A stretch of DNA of 7,777 nt from Lentisphaerota bacterium (GCA_016934225.1 JAFGTH010000083.1:1-7777), one strand, 5' to 3'; shown: positions 1 to 7,017, numbered from the stretch's first letter. Program-made: numbers and translations. The notes: generated from the sequence alone by a model not told the origin.

Positions 1-1273
1 AGCCGGACGGAATATCTTTTTTATACACATGCTTTCGCAATATGTTGCCCATGCCGCCAGCTACCATGATCGGCTTGTGGTAACCACGATAGCGTCCATT
101 GTATTCTTGCTCAAATGTCTTGAATAAACCGAATAACTGCGGACGCCCATACTCGTTCCCGAAACCCGCGCTACCGATCGGACCGTCCGTCATGATCTCG
201 AGCGGTGTGGCAAGTCGTTCCGGAAATTCTGCATATTCCTTTTCCCACGGCATGACAAAACCGGGAATATGTAAGTTCGATACGAAAAATGCGCTCAAAC
301 CGGCTTTGCTCTTGCTGCCCACGCCTGTTGCACTTTCGTCACGAATTTCCCCTCCTACTCCGGTGGCGGCGCCGGGGTAAGGTGAGATCGCAGTCGGATG
401 ATTGTGCGTCTCCACCTTCATAATTATGTCTATGCAATCCTGTTCGTAACAATAGTTGTTACCGTTACGGCGATCCACACGAAATAAATCACTGTCAAAA
501 CCTTCAACAACACCCGAATTATCTTTGTAGGCAACAAGCGTCCCGACAGGATTCCGATCATGTGTGTTCTTGATCATGCCGAACAGCGAATAACTACGAC
601 GCTGTCCGTCAATAATCCAATCGGCATTGAATATCTTGTGCCGACAGTGTTCTGAATTAACCTGGCCGAACATGACCAACTCCACATCGGTCGGGTTTCT
701 CGCTATTGCTTGATAGGCATTATAAAGGTAATCAATTTCGTCATCGCTCAAAGCTAATCCCATTTCAACGTTTGCCTTTTGCAACGTCTGTTTACCGCCG
801 TGCACAATGTCTACCTCAATGAATGGTACGGGCGGCATGTGCTCAAACATGTCGAATACATCTTTGTAAACTCCCTGAGTCATCCTATCGTATAATATCG
901 GCAGAACAGACTGGCATCGCTCCATCGGCAAAACGCCATCCGTACCAATTACACGATAATGAATTCCTCTTTCAACGCGCAGAACTTCCGAGATACCGCA
1001 ATTTCTGAATATGTCAGTCGCTTTGGAGGACCATGGTGAAATAGTTCCTTTTCTGGGAATTACATAAAAACCGTCTTCTGCTTCAAAGTGCTCGTCTGCT
1101 TGAAGCAATGCTTGCGTCTTGGCTAACGCATCCGCTGAAAGTTCGTTCTTCGCGTCAATCATATAGACATATGACGCAGATACGTCCGCGATCGAACCGC
1201 CGACAGCTTTTCGAATCCTGTTAAGCAGCGCAATAAGTCGGAAACCTGATAATGCTGGTTCGCCTTGGAGCAT
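1..1273 (-). CDS. purL: Phosphoribosylformylglycinamidine synthase, large single-chain type (N-terminal part, runs off left edge)
   Basis: FGAM synthase converts FGAR, glutamine and ATP to FGAM in step four of de novo purine synthesis, in the cytoplasm. The 424 visible residues start MLQGEPALSGFR, aligning with the start of E. coli-type PurL. The PurS-like N-terminal domain includes GTISPWSSKATDIFRNCG (76-93). The linker and start of the synthetase domain follow, with FGQVNSEHCRHKIFNADW (202-219), KVETHNHPTAISPYPGAATG (286-305) and GGEIRDE. The visible part ends in VAGGMGNILRKHV. Family members are about 1,250-1,350 residues, so roughly one third is present; the catalytic glutaminase domain would lie outside the window. 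I chose the ATG at 1273. An in-frame TTG at 1285, preceded by a GGGGGA seven bases away, is a real alternative because the ATG lacks a well-placed Shine-Dalgarno. Last gene of the leftward cluster, about 82 nt after thiE. Recognition is secure. Confidence 0.96.
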   Translation of the reverse strand, partial: MLQGEPALSGFRLIALLNRIRKAVGGSIADVSASYVYMIDAKNELSADALAKTQALLQADEHFEAEDGFYVIPRKGTISPWSSKATDIFRNCGISEVLRVERGIHYRVIGTDGVLPMERCQSVLPILYDRMTQGVYKDVFDMFEHMPPVPFIEVDIVHGGKQTLQKANVEMGLALSDDEIDYLYNAYQAIARNPTDVELVMFGQVNSEHCRHKIFNADWIIDGQRRSYSLFGMIKNTHDRNPVGTLVAYKDNSGVVEGFDSDLFRVDRRNGNNYCYEQDCIDIIMKVETHNHPTAISPYPGAATGVGGEIRDESATGVGSKSKAGLSAFFVSNLHIPGFVMPWEKEYAEFPERLATPLEIMTDGPIGSAGFGNEYGRPQLFGLFKTFEQEYNGRYRGYHKPIMVAGGMGNILRKHVYKKDIPSG

Positions 1274-1355
1274 CAAAGGTGTCAATGTACGTTCCCCCAC
1301 ACACATGAGCACAGAAGCGGACTTAATATCATTACCCTGACCCAACGTCAAGAGG

Positions 1356-2015
1356 TCAACCGCCTCGAATCAACGCCAGCAATTCCCGCGCGGCTTTTTC
1401 AGGGTCCGGAGCAGCAGTCACAGCAGTAACAACGGCAATAGTCCGGACGCCTAATGATACAAGATCGGGTATATGATTCTTTTTTATGCCGCCCATAACC
1501 GTAAATGGGATGCTGAGCAACTTCGAAATCTCTTTGACTCCTTCCATGCCAATAAACGAATCGAGATGATCTTTTGTTTTTGTCGGAAATACAGGCCCAA
1601 GGTTCACATAAGACGCGCCATCCGCTTCCGCCGATAAAGCCTCCGATCTATTGTGAGTCGAAGCGCCAATTATCATGTCAGGAGCAATAGCCCTGGCTTC
1701 CCTCGTCGGCAAGTCGTTCCGGCCCAGATGCACACCGTCCGCGCCAATCGCCATGGCTATATCTATGCGATCATTGATTATCAACAACGCCCCTGCGCGT
1801 GCAGTCATGTCGCGAACAGTGCGACCAAGATTTATCAGTTCGCGCATAGTTGAATTTTTCTCTCTGAGCTGAATAAGTTTGACTCCCGCCGCCAGCGCCG
1901 ATTTCACGATCGGTATCGTCCCCCTGCCTGCGGAGAATTCAGCGGATGTTACAACATAAAGACCGGCAGCTCCGAATCGCGTCATTCGATCACGATGCTG
2001 TTGGGTTTCTTTCAT
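1356..2015 (-). CDS. thiE: Thiamine-phosphate synthase
   Basis: ThiE couples hydroxymethylpyrimidine pyrophosphate with thiazole phosphate to give thiamine phosphate and pyrophosphate. It is a single TIM-barrel domain of 219 residues, normal for the family. Visible motifs in order are LYVVT (19-23), KLIQLREK (46-53, phosphate/pyrimidine site), LLIINDRIDIAMAIGADGVH (77-96), LGRNDLP, IIGASTHN (115-122), YVNLGPVFPTKTKDH (136-150) and PFTVMGGI (170-177). The first possible ATG (2015) follows an in-frame stop closely, but neither it nor the in-frame ATG eleven codons in (1985, MTRFGAAGLY) has a strong Shine-Dalgarno. The shorter start also fits the family. No other thiamine gene is adjacent, and the 125-nt upstream gap shows none of the conserved TPP riboswitch elements, so control through that switch is unlikely here. 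Confidence 0.95.
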   Translation of the reverse strand: MKETQQHRDRMTRFGAAGLYVVTSAEFSAGRGTIPIVKSALAAGVKLIQLREKNSTMRELINLGRTVRDMTARAGALLIINDRIDIAMAIGADGVHLGRNDLPTREARAIAPDMIIGASTHNRSEALSAEADGASYVNLGPVFPTKTKDHLDSFIGMEGVKEISKLLSIPFTVMGGIKKNHIPDLVSLGVRTIAVVTAVTAAPDPEKAARELLALIRGG

Positions 2016-2140
2016 TCCGTAAGCGCTATCACCGGTTTGTCACGTCCTGGCCGCGTTCTGATAATCATACAAATTCTCTGTGTGTTCAGTGCGAATACGC
2101 ATACATACTTATACACTTGGATTACAAACGCCAGCCGATG

Positions 2141-2755
2141 CTAATTTTTGGTATGCGTACGCTTTAGACGTTCGATCTCATCTCTAAATTTTGCAGCATC
2201 TTCATATCGCTCGTCTTTCACAGCTTTTTCAAGATCGCGTCGAAGCACTTCGATCGGCGACAATTCTTTTTGGGAAGACGCAGTCTGTTTCGCTTCACTC
2301 GTAACTTCAGGCATCTCCTGCTCATCTTTCTGTTTTTGCTCTTTTTGATCCATATTGAGCGTTTCAATGACCTTTCCGGCCTCATCCATGACCTGCCGGG
2401 CCACATAGATCGGCGCGGAACATCTCAAGGCCAAAGCGATCGCGTCGCTCGGACGGCAATCCATCTCAGTTTCCATGCCATCCCGTTCCAAGATTAACCT
2501 GGCATAGAAAGTGGAATCTTCCAGTTTGCACACCTCAACCTTCTTGAGCCTGCACTCGAGACAATCAAGAACCTGTTTCAACAAATCGTGCGTCAAAGGA
2601 CGCTGTACATGTGCGCCCTCCAGCACAATGGCTATTGCCTGCGCTTCCGCTGCGCCAATAAATATCGGAAGAGATCGTTCATCGTTAGCGCCCTTGAGAA
2701 GCACAACAAACCCAAGTTTGGAAAGAAATATCTGATCTACTTTTACCGGTATCAC
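2141..2755 (-). CDS. Bifunctional nuclease (BFN/DUF151) family protein with C-terminal UVR motif
   Basis: 204 residues in two parts. Residues 1-130 are a bifunctional-nuclease (BFN, DUF151) domain: IPVKVDQIF at the N terminus, LPIFIGAAEAQAIAIVLEG (29-47), RPLTHDLL (52-59), DSTFYARLIL (80-89) and DCRPSDAIALALR (99-111). A glutamine-, glutamate- and lysine-rich linker (about 135-165) leads to a UVR (UvrB/UvrC interaction) helical hairpin, PIEVLRRDLEKAVKDERYED and the following AAKFRDEIERLK (167-198). BFN homologues have been reported with DNase and RNase activity; the UVR motif in UvrB and UvrC is a protein-protein contact. A link to nucleic-acid repair or protein quality control is inference. 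The start is GTG, chosen because GAAGAGG sits five bases upstream and the protein then begins exactly at the conserved strand. 52 nt after the aminotransferase. Confidence 0.92.
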   Translation of the reverse strand: MIPVKVDQIFLSKLGFVVLLKGANDERSLPIFIGAAEAQAIAIVLEGAHVQRPLTHDLLKQVLDCLECRLKKVEVCKLEDSTFYARLILERDGMETEMDCRPSDAIALALRCSAPIYVARQVMDEAGKVIETLNMDQKEQKQKDEQEMPEVTSEAKQTASSQKELSPIEVLRRDLEKAVKDERYEDAAKFRDEIERLKRTHTKN

Positions 2756-2807
2756 AACTGCCTCTTCATGTTGTCAACAATTCAGTATTATTGAGTTTTT
2801 CCAGTTT

Positions 2808-3779
2808 TTACTCAAACACAAAGGTCCGAATCGCAGGGTTCTCGCGTATATCGCGTTGAAGCAGACCATTTAATTTGCCGCATATCGGTCCCGGACAAAT
2901 ACTACCTATAGCATGCCCATCAAATGCCCTGACGGCGGTTACATCGCATGAGGTGCCTATTATCAGCATTTCAGCGGCGGCTAGAATATTGCCGCGAGTT
3001 ATGTCTCCCTGACGCACATCGGACAAATCTCCGGAATCAACAAGTTCCGCAGCCAATTCAATCACCCGAATCATGGTTGTCCCTGTCAGAATTCTATCGC
3101 GCATCGGAAACACCAGCGCTGCGTCAGCCGTAATGATGGCCATGTTTTCTGTTGCGCCTTCAGCCAAATGATCTTTCTCGTCAAACATCGCCGCGAAATG
3201 CGCTCCAGCATCAAGCGCTTGTTTTTGCGCAAGAACATTCGGAAGGTAATTACAGCTCTTGGTCCGGGCAAACATGGATTCTTTCGGCATAATACTGCTA
3301 ACGGCAACAACAGCGCCCTCTGGATGACTTTCCATGAAGGGAACACCTAATTTGCTCGCCACAATATACAGTTGCGAACCATCCGTATCATACGGACTTA
3401 CCCCCATGCTCCCGGATCCCCTGGAAACAATTATCTTAATCAAACAATCTCTGTGATTACCTGCGCGCACTGTTTCCATTGTTATCTCAGGAATGTCCGA
3501 CATGTTAAAACATGGTTTGTGATATAACGTCGCCACTCCGTGCGCCAGACGATCGAGATGCGCTGCCATATTGTAAATGGATCCGTTCACACATTTCAGA
3601 GTCTCAAAAACACCATCGCCTCTATGCACAATATGATCATCCACCGGTACCGTCATCAACACCGGATCCGTAACGATTCCATCATACACACTCGAATACA
3701 TGGCATAATAGTTTCGGTGAAACGGCTTGCGTAAATCATTTGCAATCTCGCTGAAAGAAGACAATTCAATTTTTTTCAT
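2808..3779 (-). CDS. Class IV PLP-dependent aminotransferase (D-amino acid transaminase / aminodeoxychorismate lyase / BCAT family)
   Basis: A fold-type IV PLP enzyme of 323 residues from ATG 3779. An extended N-terminal segment (YYAMYSSVYDGIVTDP) precedes DDHIVHRGDGVFET (about 47-60). The Schiff-base lysine lies in TKSCNYLPNVLAQKQA (K174), the cofactor-contacting glutamate in AEGATENMAI (E207), and phosphate-binding residues in ILTGTTMIRVIELA. The overall sequence, particularly the AMYSS...VHRG.GVF and KS.NYLPNVL stretches, resembles from memory the plant D-amino acid transaminase/aminodeoxychorismate lyase clade more than IlvE. Substrate cannot be assigned from sequence alone: D-alanine/D-glutamate, aminodeoxychorismate and branched-chain keto acids are all possible. 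The ATG at 3779 has GAGG seven bases upstream; a GTG at 3794 would add five residues. It overlaps lipA by 14 nt, implying translational coupling. Family assignment is sure, substrate is not. Confidence 0.9.
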   Translation of the reverse strand: MKKIELSSFSEIANDLRKPFHRNYYAMYSSVYDGIVTDPVLMTVPVDDHIVHRGDGVFETLKCVNGSIYNMAAHLDRLAHGVATLYHKPCFNMSDIPEITMETVRAGNHRDCLIKIIVSRGSGSMGVSPYDTDGSQLYIVASKLGVPFMESHPEGAVVAVSSIMPKESMFARTKSCNYLPNVLAQKQALDAGAHFAAMFDEKDHLAEGATENMAIITADAALVFPMRDRILTGTTMIRVIELAAELVDSGDLSDVRQGDITRGNILAAAEMLIIGTSCDVTAVRAFDGHAIGSICPGPICGKLNGLLQRDIRENPAIRTFVFE

Positions 3780-4671
3780 CGTTTCGCCTCGCACTAAGCG
3801 CCGCTCTATTTTCTAGTTGTTTTGCAATAAAATCGGCTTGAATATCAGAATGATATGAGCTTCGAACCAGAGGCGCCGACACCACTACCTTGAATCCGAC
3901 TTTGTAGCCATAACGCAAATAGGAATCAAATTCACCTGGTTCGACATAACGAGAAACCGCAATATGCTTCTTGCTCGGTCGCAGATATTGGCCAACGTAG
4001 AAAATATCACAACCCGTGCCAGCGACTTCAGACATCAGTTCCTGCACTTCTTCGAATGTCTCTCCTAGACCAACCATTATACCGGACTTGGTTATTGCCC
4101 CATTGTTGTGAAACCATTTCAACAGATTTAGCGATCTGTCGTAGTCGGCATCTGGACGCACCTTGCGGCACAACGAACGCACTGTTTCGAGATTGTGTCC
4201 TACTATTTCCGGAGCGGCGTTCAAAACAAGCCGAAAAGAATCATCACGACCACGAAAATCCGGAATGAGCACTTCAACCCGCACACCAGGAACAGTTTCA
4301 TGAATACATTCAATCGTTGCCGCCCATATTGACGCACCGCCATCATCGAGATCATCCCGTGTCACTGATGTAATCACCACATCCTTAAGTCCCATGGATT
4401 TGATTGCTTTCGCGACCATGTTCGGCTCCGATGCGTCGGGGGCACAAGGACGTCCGGAAGTCACATTGCAAAATAAGCAACCACGAGTACAAATATTACC
4501 AAGAATCATCAGTGTTGCGCGACCATGCCCCCAACATTCGCCCATGTTTGGGCACAACGCTTCTTCACAAACCGTATGAAGCCCGTTGGCATGAATTAAT
4601 TCTCTTAATCTGACGAATTCCGCGCCACCACCCAGCTTTACCTTTAACCAATCTGGTTTTCGTTCAACCAT
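3766..4671 (-). CDS. lipA: Lipoyl synthase (radical SAM)
   Basis: LipA inserts sulfur at C6 and C8 of octanoyl groups on the lipoyl domains of 2-oxoacid dehydrogenases and glycine-cleavage H protein. It has 301 residues, typical length. The auxiliary cluster cysteines are in CEEALCPNMGEC (C35, C40, C46). The radical SAM CX3CX2C motif is CTRGCLFC (C61, C65, C68). The C-terminal RSSYH (270-274) carries the serine that ligates the auxiliary cluster. DVVITSVTRDDLDDGGA and VGLGETFEEV are further family signatures. The ATG at 4671 has GGAG and GTGAG upstream. It starts 24 nt after lipB and overlaps the downstream aminotransferase by 14 nt. All required cysteines are present, so the enzyme should be active. 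Confidence 0.98.
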   Translation of the reverse strand: MVERKPDWLKVKLGGGAEFVRLRELIHANGLHTVCEEALCPNMGECWGHGRATLMILGNICTRGCLFCNVTSGRPCAPDASEPNMVAKAIKSMGLKDVVITSVTRDDLDDGGASIWAATIECIHETVPGVRVEVLIPDFRGRDDSFRLVLNAAPEIVGHNLETVRSLCRKVRPDADYDRSLNLLKWFHNNGAITKSGIMVGLGETFEEVQELMSEVAGTGCDIFYVGQYLRPSKKHIAVSRYVEPGEFDSYLRYGYKVGFKVVVSAPLVRSSYHSDIQADFIAKQLENRAALSARRNDEKN

Positions 4672-4695
4672 CCACTCACCACTCCAGAATTCTAT

Positions 4696-5331
4696 CTATG
4701 CCCCCATCACTTCGCCGAACTTCTCTATAATCAACCGTTTTGCGTCTTCCACTGTAACGCCATTCACTAATCTGTCCAACGACGTAACACCTTTGTCATG
4801 GATTCCACAAGGAACAATATATCGGTAATTATCCAAATTCACGGTTACGTTCAGACAGAATCCATGCATTGTAATATGCCGCGCCACCCTTACGCCAATT
4901 GCGCCAATCTTTTCATCGCCCACCCAAACGCCGCGATTAGCGGGATCACGACGACCTTCCACGCCATATTCGGCTAAAACGCGAATCAATATCTCCTCAA
5001 GACTGCTGACATACCATACAACTCTTTCGCCACGATCGCCCAAATCCATTATCGGGTATGCCACCACCTGACCGGGCCCATGATAAGTAATATCACCTCC
5101 ACGCCCAGTTCGAATCAGTGGTATGCCGACTTCGGCCAATTTTTCCGGCGATGCTATAACATGCCGTTCGTCGGCGTTCCTGCCAAGCGTATATACAGGG
5201 TCATGCTCCAACAGAATCAACATGTCAGGAACAGCCCCGTTGCGTCTCGCTTCTACAATTCGATCCTGTTCGGCTATTCCAAACTCATATGAACATCTGC
5301 CAAGATCCAGTGTCTTGAATTTATACGTCAT
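4696..5331 (-). CDS. lipB: Octanoyltransferase (lipoyl/octanoyl-ACP:protein transferase)
   Basis: LipB moves octanoate from acyl carrier protein to the lysine of lipoyl domains, the step before LipA. From ATG 5331 the protein is 211 residues, starting MTYKFKTLDLGRCSYE, matching the family's usual beginning. Motifs are LLEHDPVYTLGR (40-51), RTGRGGDITYHGPGQVVAYP (74-93), GVWVGDEKIGAIGVRVARHI with catalytic Lys141, HGFCLNV (156-162) and IVPCGI with catalytic Cys175. The start is ambiguous. A GTG at 5367 in the same frame has GGGG seven bases upstream and would add twelve hydrophobic residues; I prefer 5331 because the family begins there and GGA lies seven bases upstream. A short out-of-frame reading frame ends TAATG on this ATG (see separate entry). 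Followed by lipA after 24 nt. Confidence 0.97.
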   Translation of the reverse strand: MTYKFKTLDLGRCSYEFGIAEQDRIVEARRNGAVPDMLILLEHDPVYTLGRNADERHVIASPEKLAEVGIPLIRTGRGGDITYHGPGQVVAYPIMDLGDRGERVVWYVSSLEEILIRVLAEYGVEGRRDPANRGVWVGDEKIGAIGVRVARHITMHGFCLNVTVNLDNYRYIVPCGIHDKGVTSLDRLVNGVTVEDAKRLIIEKFGEVMGA

Positions 5332-5369
5332 TAACAGTTCCAGCAAAATGAGTCCGCCCTGCGCCACAT
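5331..5369 (-). other. Possible 12-residue leader reading frame coupled to lipB
   Basis: ATG at 5369, preceded by GGGG with five-base spacing, opens MWRRADSFCWNC and stops at TAA whose last A begins the lipB ATG (TAATG). A longer version starts at ATG 5393 in the same frame (20 residues). The TAATG arrangement is typical of translational coupling. The frame is short enough to be chance, and it competes with the in-frame GTG start of lipB at 5367. Nothing is known of such a peptide to me. Confidence 0.2.
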
Positions 5370-5431
5370 GTTCGCCCCAAATATGTCAGCCATGTCAAAC
5401 AACAAAATCAAGAGCCAATGTGCCGACGAAT

Positions 5432-5460
5432 AAAAACTGTTTCCTTATGCTCACAAGCAT
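5432..5460 (-). terminator. Weak hairpin plus T-run between guaA and lipB
   Basis: Read on the minus strand, ATGCT-TGTG-AGCAT (5460-5447) forms a five-pair stem, and five Ts follow only after ten more bases (5436-5432). The distance from stem to T-run is too long for a canonical intrinsic terminator, so this is a poor candidate. The 176-nt guaA-lipB gap otherwise holds no convincing promoter on the minus strand. Confidence 0.15.
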
Positions 5461-5507
5461 TTACATATCAGGCCGAGACTCACAATACAAAGATGCGTTG
5501 GGCACAC

Positions 5508-6476
5508 CTAAACAGCTTCAATGCAACTTGGCGGCTTGGTCGCGATATTATACGTCACGCTCACAACGCCAGGCACTTCTTCCACAATGCGATCGGCAAT
5601 ACGTCGCAATGTGGAAAACGGTAGTTCCGTCGGATTTGCGGTCACCGCATCCTGACTGTCCCAACAACGAACTTCGATCTGTTTACCAAATTCTCTGGCA
5701 TGGTTTCGAATGCCGGTAACCATGTCCTCGTGTAAAATAGCCAGATATTGAAACGCGCCGCAACCAGCAAGCTCATCTTCAACCACTTTCGTCGCCTTGC
5801 GGACAGTCTCAATTCTATCTGGTGTTGCTTCGCCTATCACTCTCGCGGCCAACGCCGGTCCTGGAAACGGAGGACGATCACTGATTTCTTTCGGCAATCC
5901 AACGGCGCGTGCCACCGCCCGCACGGCCGGCTTCCGAAGCTGCAAAATCGGCTCTACGACCTTGTACCCGAACGCCTTCTGTGGATCAATTCCTATCTGC
6001 TCAAAAACATTGTGCTGACGTTTAACACCTGCCGCGGTTTCTTCAACATCCGTATAGTTGGTGCCCTGCAACAACACCTTCGCACCGCTTTTTTTCACCA
6101 ATTCCGCAAAAACATCCTTGTAAAACACTTGCGTTATTCCTTTTTCGCGTTTTTCTTCAGGATCAGTAATGCCTTTCAGTCCGGCAAAGAATTTTTTCTT
6201 CGCATCAATTATTTCAACCTTCACACCGAGATCAGCAAACCATTTGACAATTTGCTGAGCCTCGCCTTCCCGCATCAAACCGTTCTCTACAAAATATGTC
6301 TTCAATTTATCGCCAAGCGCTTTGTGGCCAAGCATCGTAACTACAGCCGAATCCACACCACCAGACAATGCGTTAACAGCAACTTCATTACCCACTTGCG
6401 CCTTTATTGATGCAACTTGGTCATTGATAAAGTTTCCCGTGTTAAGCTCGGATATGCTGATTTCCTGAATTGCCAT
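5508..6476 (-). CDS. guaA: GMP synthase, ATP pyrophosphatase (B) subunit without glutaminase domain
   Basis: 322 residues corresponding to the C-terminal two domains of GMP synthase: XMP is adenylylated with ATP and aminated to GMP. The PP-loop is ALSGGVDSAVV (36-46). LLQGTNYTDV (135-144), GVKRQHNV (150-157), GYKVVEPILQLRK (170-182) and DRPPFPGPALAARVIGEATP (200-219) follow. The C-terminal dimerisation domain ends TKPPSCIE (313-320), close to the family's KPPGTIE. The N-terminal class I glutamine amidotransferase domain of typical bacterial GuaA (about 525 residues) is absent, and no such domain lies upstream: the next gene is divergent. The arrangement is that of archaeal two-subunit GMP synthases. 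Ammonia must come from a glutaminase subunit encoded elsewhere or from solution. ATG 6476 has GGGAG seven bases upstream. First gene of the leftward series. PP-loop family assignment is secure; the exact substrate is slightly less so. Confidence 0.93.
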   Translation of the reverse strand: MAIQEISISELNTGNFINDQVASIKAQVGNEVAVNALSGGVDSAVVTMLGHKALGDKLKTYFVENGLMREGEAQQIVKWFADLGVKVEIIDAKKKFFAGLKGITDPEEKREKGITQVFYKDVFAELVKKSGAKVLLQGTNYTDVEETAAGVKRQHNVFEQIGIDPQKAFGYKVVEPILQLRKPAVRAVARAVGLPKEISDRPPFPGPALAARVIGEATPDRIETVRKATKVVEDELAGCGAFQYLAILHEDMVTGIRNHAREFGKQIEVRCWDSQDAVTANPTELPFSTLRRIADRIVEEVPGVVSVTYNIATKPPSCIEAV

Positions 6477-6536
6477 TGTAATACTCCCATTTTATATCTG
6501 TTTCCGCGCAAATGACAGATCACGCACATACGTACC

Positions 6537-6566
6537 TTGCTTGCACATTGCCGCCGGTTCAAGCAA
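6537..6566. repeat. Perfect 7-bp inverted repeat in the divergent intergenic region
   Basis: TTGCTTG (6537-6543) and CAAGCAA (6560-6566) are exact reverse complements 16 bases apart. They lie between guaA (minus) and the small plus-strand gene, about 60-90 bases upstream of the guaA start. It could be an operator or a hairpin in the guaA leader. No strong promoter for guaA is visible; weak boxes such as TATTAA on the minus strand near 6578 do not persuade me. Confidence 0.3.
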
Positions 6567-6613
6567 ATTGTTTAATAGATTTCCAATATACGACCTGCTA
6601 ACACCGTCGGTTC

Positions 6614-6641
6614 TTGACTCCTTGCTGTTTCGAATTATATT
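6614..6641 (+). promoter_or_regulatory. Sigma70-like promoter of the 87-residue protein gene
   Basis: TTGACT (6614-6619), a 16-base spacer and TATATT (6636-6641) match the -35 and -10 consensus in four to five of six positions each. The predicted transcript would start near 6648, just ahead of the GGAGG ribosome-binding site at 6654-6658, giving a very short leader. That tight placement slightly lowers confidence. Confidence 0.5.
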
Positions 6642-6667
6642 TTTGATTCTATTGGAGGTTACGGGTC

Positions 6668-6931
6668 ATGAAATCTGCCTACGAATTAGCAATGGAACGG
6701 ATAGGATTGAGCGAAAAGAAATACACAGATAAACAAAAAGACCAACTTGCGAAAATAGATAAAGAATACGACCAAAAAGTCAAAGAAACTCAGTTCGCCG
6801 CGGAAGATGAACTGCGGAAGGCCGCTGATGATACTGAAAAGATTAAACAAATCAAAACCCGGCTGGCAAATAACCTTGAATCGCTCGAAATTAAACGAGA
6901 AAAGGAAAAAGACAAGATTCGAGGATCCTGA
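6668..6931 (+). CDS. Small charged alpha-helical (probable coiled-coil) protein of unknown function
   Basis: 87 residues, preceded by a full GGAGG nine bases before the ATG. The protein starts MKSAYELAMERIG and continues as an almost uninterrupted lysine/glutamate/aspartate/glutamine-rich helix without proline and with only two glycines (both near the ends, after the opening motif and in the final GS). Regular leucine and isoleucine spacing in the second half suggests a coiled coil. No signal peptide, membrane segment or cysteine is present. I recall short hypothetical proteins opening with KSAYELAMERLG in Verrucomicrobiota-like genomes, but cannot verify it. It is transcribed away from guaA and has no partner gene downstream. 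Strong ribosome-binding site, plausible promoter and absence of a reading frame of comparable quality on the other strand support a real gene. Function unknown. Confidence 0.8.
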   Translation: MKSAYELAMERIGLSEKKYTDKQKDQLAKIDKEYDQKVKETQFAAEDELRKAADDTEKIKQIKTRLANNLESLEIKREKEKDKIRGS

Positions 6932-6954
6932 CGGCCATACCGAGAACAAAACAT

Positions 6955-7017
6955 CTTGAATCGGAATAAACAGCTACTCCAATTAGCGGAACTCTAACCC
7001 GCTTATTTCAAGAGTTC
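6955..7017 (+). repeat. Overlapping inverted repeats downstream of the small gene
   Basis: GAACTCT (6989-6995) pairs perfectly with AGAGTTC (7011-7017) across a 15-base loop. Alternatively CTTGAA (6955-6960) pairs with TTCAAG (7007-7012), enclosing AGCGG (6985-6989) with CCGCT (6999-7003). The two foldings exclude each other. There is no T-run after either stem, so neither is a standard intrinsic terminator for the gene ending at 6931, though attenuated termination is possible. Confidence 0.3.

Noticed and set aside
99..1008. Plus-strand reading frames at 99-380 and 823-1008
   Set aside because: They lie antisense to the open purL frame, whose conserved motifs run continuously across the region.
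2016..2140. TPP riboswitch upstream of thiE
   Set aside because: The gap lacks the conserved CTGAGA and ACCTGAT-type elements, and the stretch is only 125 nt after the BFN-UVR gene.
2750..2778. TTGACA, 17-base spacer, TGATAC on the minus strand
   Set aside because: A good-looking promoter by sequence, but the -10 box overlaps the GTG start of the BFN gene, so transcription would start inside the coding region; the boxes are made of ribosome-binding and coding sequence.
5748..6410. 220-residue plus-strand reading frame antisense to the GMP synthase gene
   Set aside because: It is a shadow of a well-conserved PP-loop gene, shows no domain of its own and has no sensible start signals. The same holds for the 198-residue frame at 5123-5719 across lipB and guaA.
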